Of a stretch of DNA of 13,076 nucleotides, positions 9,237 through 13,076 are shown piece by piece (position 1 is the first letter of the stretch; each line of letters begins with the position of its first letter). This DNA is from Asterionellopsis glacialis (lineage: Eukaryota > Bacillariophyta > Plagiogrammaphyceae > Rhaphoneidales > Asterionellopsidaceae), in assembly GCA_014885115.2 (NCBI GenBank), contig WKLE02002616.1:1-13076 (forward strand), in the 5' to 3' direction. Under the pieces are notes generated by a model. That model made no database searches and was not told the origin of the DNA. It saw nothing but the letters and a program-made list of their open reading frames with translations. Both the position numbers and the translations under genes were made by a program.

Positions 9237-11447
9237 ATGTCAACCACAAATCATGGTCCCCTTTCACCAGCAAGACGTCGTCATGAATCCACAGACTCGA
9301 CGAGTGTTGTTTCGTTAACGGGATCCATGACTCATTCACAACCTGAAACATCGTCTTTAATGGGAACATCATCGTCCTTGAATCATTCTCATCATCATCA
9401 TAATTCTCATCATGCATATGAATTACCCCTCTTGGGTGATGATAACGATGATTCGTCTTCTAGCAACATTCCTACTAATATTCATTCTAGTGGTAGCAAA
9501 AGCAAACGAAAAAGTGTCTTGACAGATTCCCAAATGATGCGGAAATTACAACGTCAACGAATTAAATTACAACATCAATTTCCACAATTGAAATATTGTT
9601 TGGATGGTTTTCATCGCTTACCGAAAAGTATAAAAATGTCCATTTTAGTAATTTGGTTAATATGGAAACTTACGATTACATTGTTGGTGTTGTATTATAT
9701 GATTTTTCCATTTGGAACTGCTGCGCCCACTCAAAGTCAAAGGATGGAGAATCCAATAGTTCCACAATCACAAACACAACAAGAAGGGGATTCGTCCACC
9801 ATTAAAATTTTATACATTGTCACATCCTTAGCAGAATATAATACAGGTACTCGAGCTACAAAGAAAGGACAAGATCGATTAGGAGAAGTTATGTTACCTG
9901 TACTGGTAGACAGTGTCGAACAAATATTGACACCACCAACAAGTACTACTACAACAATAGACAACGAAAACGAACAACAACCACCACAAACATCCTCTTC
10001 CAACTATAGTGTGGATGTGTATTTAATTTTACATTATGAATTAAAGCCTGAACGAAAGCAACTAATACAAGATAGATTACCACCGAATGTTGGATTAGAA
10101 ATATGGGATGATGCATCACCCTTGGGGTATGATAAATCGACAGATGATTCTATAAAAGAAAATACAAGAGCCTTGGCAAGACAACATCGTTATGTCATAC
10201 GTGACAAGCTCACAATGTATGATGCATTTGTGGTTTTAGAAGATGATATGCGTATTACACAAAGTCATATACAACATTATTTACAAATGTCAAACGAAAT
10301 AGACATATTGCAACAACAGCAACAGCAACGAATAGCAGCACCTAGTACATCCAAGGAGAGAAACACAAAGAAAATAAAGAAGAAGAAGGATGACAGCAGT
10401 GCTTCTACAATACAAATTGAACCTATGGATGATCCATACAATATGAAATTTTATGGTGAAATGACATCGAATCAATTGAAACGTTTAATGCCTGGATTTA
10501 TTCGTGTAGAAGTACTGGTAGATGAAACAACACATGGTGCACAGAAGAAACTTGATCCTGTACAAGTTGACTTTCAATTTCCAATCAGTACACAAAAAGA
10601 TACGAATAATGTCAAGGATGGTAGTGAAAATTCCAACGCTGTGGATGGTAGTGAAAAAGAACAAGAACAATTAGAAAAAGAAGAACGGCATATTGATCCA
10701 CAAATATGTTGTCATGTACCAAATATGAAACCAAATATAGAAACACCTAGAGAACCTGAATACCAAGATACTATTATATGGGAAACATCTATTCGAGCCT
10801 TGGCTGTACGTCAATTAGCATCATCCAAACATGAAAAGAATGAAACATCATTGACGACATCCACAACGACAACAACATCAGCGGCAATTGATTGGGTTGC
10901 CTTATTACCAGGTCCTGGTAAACGTATGAAAGCAGAAGAAAAGATGGGTGGATTTTGGAGTGGTCGTGTAAATGGTGGTAGCAAGAAATCACCACTCTTT
11001 GATAAGGATGCCAATTACCCTACAGGTGGTATGCCCACCTTAATTGCACAACAGGGTGGATGGATAGCTACACAAGATCAAATATATAAATTCAACGATG
11101 GTTTGTGCATGGGCAATTTCTTACCACCCTTTGATAAAGACATATACCGTAAGGATGGTCAAGAAGCTATGAATGTTGAATTCTGGTCTGGTGGATTTCA
11201 ATTATTTACAGGTGTTAAGGGTGGTTGTAATATGCAACGTGTGGTAAGTTTGGATCCAAATCATTTTTCCAAACATTTATTATATCATGTGGCCAATAAC
11301 AAACAAAAACAATTAGCTCAAGGACGAATGTTACGAGCTGATAATTTATTTGGGCAACTCAATACAGTTAAAAAGGCTGCAATTCAACAACAACAACAAC
11401 AACAACAACAAGTCATCAAAGCTAAGCAAAGTACAACAAAAGAGTAA
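9237..11447 (+). CDS. Putative type II membrane glycosyltransferase-like protein
   Basis: This is an uninterrupted 736-residue reading frame with no introns visible. I chose the first in-frame ATG (A at -3). The frame is open upstream to 9036 without an ATG, so an upstream exon is possible. Residues 1-130 are hydrophilic, Ser- and His-rich (HSHHHHNSHH) and basic near the membrane. A single hydrophobic segment (about 134-157) is followed by a long lumenal part, the layout of Golgi/ER type II enzymes. From residue 189 comes a Rossmann-like start (IKILYIVTSL), then YSVDVYLILHYELKPER, ARQHRYVIRDKL and VVLEDDM (E335-D337), which resembles the acidic metal/nucleotide-sugar site of GT-A glycosyltransferases. 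Conserved-looking C-terminal parts include CC at 491-492, NVEFWSGGFQ (646-655) and a Cys at 664 followed by NMQRVVSLDP. Gln-rich and Lys-rich linkers interrupt the domain. I believe similar proteins occur in diatoms without assigned function. Glycosyltransferase activity is inferred. Confidence 0.8.
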   Translation: MSTTNHGPLSPARRRHESTDSTSVVSLTGSMTHSQPETSSLMGTSSSLNHSHHHHNSHHAYELPLLGDDNDDSSSSNIPTNIHSSGSKSKRKSVLTDSQMMRKLQRQRIKLQHQFPQLKYCLDGFHRLPKSIKMSILVIWLIWKLTITLLVLYYMIFPFGTAAPTQSQRMENPIVPQSQTQQEGDSSTIKILYIVTSLAEYNTGTRATKKGQDRLGEVMLPVLVDSVEQILTPPTSTTTTIDNENEQQPPQTSSSNYSVDVYLILHYELKPERKQLIQDRLPPNVGLEIWDDASPLGYDKSTDDSIKENTRALARQHRYVIRDKLTMYDAFVVLEDDMRITQSHIQHYLQMSNEIDILQQQQQQRIAAPSTSKERNTKKIKKKKDDSSASTIQIEPMDDPYNMKFYGEMTSNQLKRLMPGFIRVEVLVDETTHGAQKKLDPVQVDFQFPISTQKDTNNVKDGSENSNAVDGSEKEQEQLEKEERHIDPQICCHVPNMKPNIETPREPEYQDTIIWETSIRALAVRQLASSKHEKNETSLTTSTTTTTSAAIDWVALLPGPGKRMKAEEKMGGFWSGRVNGGSKKSPLFDKDANYPTGGMPTLIAQQGGWIATQDQIYKFNDGLCMGNFLPPFDKDIYRKDGQEAMNVEFWSGGFQLFTGVKGGCNMQRVVSLDPNHFSKHLLYHVANNKQKQLAQGRMLRADNLFGQLNTVKKAAIQQQQQQQQQVIKAKQSTTKE
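9390..9416 (+). repeat. CAT-rich repeat encoding a histidine-rich stretch
   Basis: Repeated CAT codons mixed with TCT and AAT encode the HSHHHHNSHH stretch in the predicted cytosolic N-terminal tail of the glycosyltransferase-like protein. It looks like low-complexity expansion; a metal-binding role cannot be excluded but nothing supports it. Confidence 0.7.
11385..11411 (+). repeat. (CAA)9 microsatellite encoding polyglutamine
   Basis: Nine consecutive CAA codons encode nine glutamines some 12 residues before the C-terminus of the glycosyltransferase-like protein. A second CAA/CAG tract begins at 10311, just after the EDD-containing segment. Pure triplet runs like this commonly vary in length between alleles. 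Confidence 0.9.
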
Positions 11448-11565
11448 TATAGAACTTTCCAACCCCCCCCCCCAAAAAAAATTTCCCAAGAACTTCTTTT
11501 AGAAAGTTTTGAAGTTTGATTTGTATTTTTGTCATTTGGTGTATCTGTATCTCTGTAGTCAATGT
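11448..11565. other. Convergent intergenic spacer with C11A8 homopolymer
   Basis: Only 118 bp separate the stop codons of two convergent genes, so their 3' UTRs probably overlap. The spacer holds eleven C followed by eight A at 11463-11481 and then TTTCCC. No separate gene or clear terminator is visible. Confidence 0.7.
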
Positions 11566-13076
11566 TTATGCTATAGACAGTTCGTATCCTTTAGATCGTA
11601 GCTCTGTTTTGGACAAGTCCCAACCAGACTTTTGTAAACTTTGAGAAAATGTATCCCAACTTGATTCCAAATTCGTTAGAGCCATGTTTTCAGCTTTTGC
11701 GATCACATTTTCCATCGAAGTAGTAGAAACAGTCTTTAAATCCATTGTGTCTTTTTTCATTTCTTGGTCGAGAAGTAAGGCATGGAAGTAAGCTTTTGCC
11801 TGATCGATGGGTGTTGCTTTGGATGACAGAGCCACAATGACGGAATATCGTGGTTTTTGTGGCTGTTGCTTTCGTTGTTGTTCTTGTTCTTGTGGACGAC
11901 GACGATGACGACCGCACCCAACTGATATAATATAATTCCTTTGATCCAAATAGTGAGCTACCAACTCTCTTACTTCGGACAGTGATTTCTGAGATCGCAC
12001 AATGAATTCATCAAAGGATACTCCATAATAAATTGGATATGGTGCCAATTTGTGCGAAGGTTTTCGTCGCCGTCCAAAGAATAATGGTTCGATCTTTGCA
12101 ATTTCTACCGGTCTAGAAATAGTAAGTGAGGAAGGACTCTTATTATGGTTTTTGTTTCTGTCACTACTGATACCAGCGTTGTTGAACCAACGAAAGAATT
12201 CTGCAGCAACTAAATTCATCCTAGCCGAGTTGAGAGAATCAAATGCAACTAATTTCATGCATTGCATGTTGGCAAAGATATGAAGGAGTGTTAGAATTGT
12301 GTATAAGGTCCACAAGTGTACTTCGTTGACTTTGGAAACAGATCGTGCAAATAGAGCTGCGAATATAAGACCCAAACTTCCCGTCAATGTATTTTGAGCA
12401 CCCTGTTTGGCCATGACATCTGAAATATCTGAACCTTTCGCCCAATGAACATTGATAGCGCCACCACAAGCACCAGCTGCTACTCCACATATAGCTTTGC
12501 AAACACTTCCAAGACCTATCATTTTAAAAGAAATTCAATATCGTTAGGAAAAAAAACATGATGATTTTTTTCACGCTTGTCCAAAAGGTAACAACAAGAA
12601 CAACGACAAAGCAAACTTACTAATCATAGGGAGGAACAATGCTGGAGGTAAGTTGGTAGCAGCAACCTCAAGAGTAATTCCTAAGTCTACCATAATATCA
12701 GCAAAAAGCCTCCATCTTTTGATGTCAGATTTGAAACGAGAAGCAGCAACCCATGTGAAAAGAAGATTCGCAGCCATGCCACAGCCATCTCGAACAATGA
12801 AGTTCATTAATGCTGACAAGGCTGTAGCACCCTCCCGACCCACACCAACACCTTCCAGTACTCGTTGCGTTGCTAGGACTCCTCTTAGCTGTGTAGAAAG
12901 GTCCTGCGTCCAAGACCATATTGAAAAGGGAAGGTAACCTACAGGAGTCTTGGTAGGATACCCCGACGGAAGAAATGTCGATTTGATTGCAGCTTTGATC
13001 GACGGGATCCGTAAAATGCTTCTTGGTGTACTGGTACGGGTAGCGGGACGATCTGATGTGGAAGATTTTTCATGGT
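11566..13076 (-). CDS. RUS (Root UVB Sensitive, DUF647) family protein, 5'-partial
   Basis: The model is complement(11566..12515, 12621..>13076), giving 467 residues; the frame is still open at the window edge with no start codon, so the N-terminus is missing. RUS proteins are widespread eukaryotic membrane-associated proteins. In Arabidopsis RUS1 and RUS2 act in UV-B sensing, early seedling growth and auxin transport; the human relative is RUSF1. The biochemical activity is unknown. Visible family landmarks, numbered from the window edge, are FLPSGYP (34-40), LATQRVLEGVGVG (67-79), KRWRLFADIMVDLG (119-132) and, across the splice junction, SLGSVCKAICGVAAG (152-166), then the ISDVMAKQGAQ segment. 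Two hydrophobic stretches follow (about 199-211 and 220-240). The C-terminal region ends in GWDLSKTELRSKGYEL, also in keeping with the family. A Gln/Arg-rich insertion (RRRPQEQEQQRKQQPQ) interrupts the C-terminal domain. The usual GGATR-like segment reads GACGGA here. Confidence 0.92.
12516..12620 (-). other. Intron of the RUS family gene (105 nt)
   Basis: The donor is A|GTAAGT at 12620 and the acceptor ATAG| ends at 12516. It is a phase 1 intron: the last A of exon 1 joins GT of exon 2 to make a serine codon, giving FLPMIS-LGSVCKA, which matches the continuous conserved RUS segment at this place. Reading through the donor instead gives SKFALSLFLLLPFGQA and then a stop. Confidence 0.88.

Noticed and set aside
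1..13076. Transposon, CRISPR array, operon or defence system
   Set aside because: No transposase, reverse transcriptase, regular direct-repeat array, long terminal repeats or prokaryotic gene spacing was seen; spliced eukaryotic genes fill the window.

Overview
The window looks like nuclear DNA of a eukaryotic microalga, most likely a diatom or other stramenopile. The genes are long and have few, short introns (138 and 105 nt) with GTACGT and GTAAGT donors. Coding regions carry many ACA, GCA, CAA and CAT runs. Intergenic DNA is AT-rich and holds short palindromes. The assignment to diatoms is an inference from style and from the protein families, not from a marker gene.

Layout. Positions 1-783 hold no supported gene and form the 3' flank of the first gene. 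Positions 784-8169 (minus strand, two exons) encode a PA200/Blm10-type proteasome activator of 2415 residues, recognised by its C-terminal domain and its YYA tail, an HbYX anchor for the 20S proteasome. Positions 8170-9236 separate this gene from the divergent second gene. This spacer holds several perfect palindromes and a lone tRNA box-B-like sequence. Positions 9237-11447 (plus strand) encode an uncharacterised protein with one N-terminal membrane anchor and a glycosyltransferase-like lumenal part containing an EDD motif. After a 118-bp convergent spacer with a C11A8 homopolymer, positions 11566-13076 (minus strand, two exons) encode a RUS (Root UVB Sensitive, DUF647) family protein whose 5' end lies beyond the window.

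The three genes show no evident functional link: proteasome regulation, probable secretory-pathway glycosylation, and a membrane-associated RUS protein. I see no mobile element, CRISPR array, operon or toxin system. The window appears to be ordinary diatom-like chromosome. The main points of interest are the uncharacterised glycosyltransferase-like gene, the low-complexity insertions confined to the N-terminal third of the proteasome activator, and the palindromes between the divergent genes.
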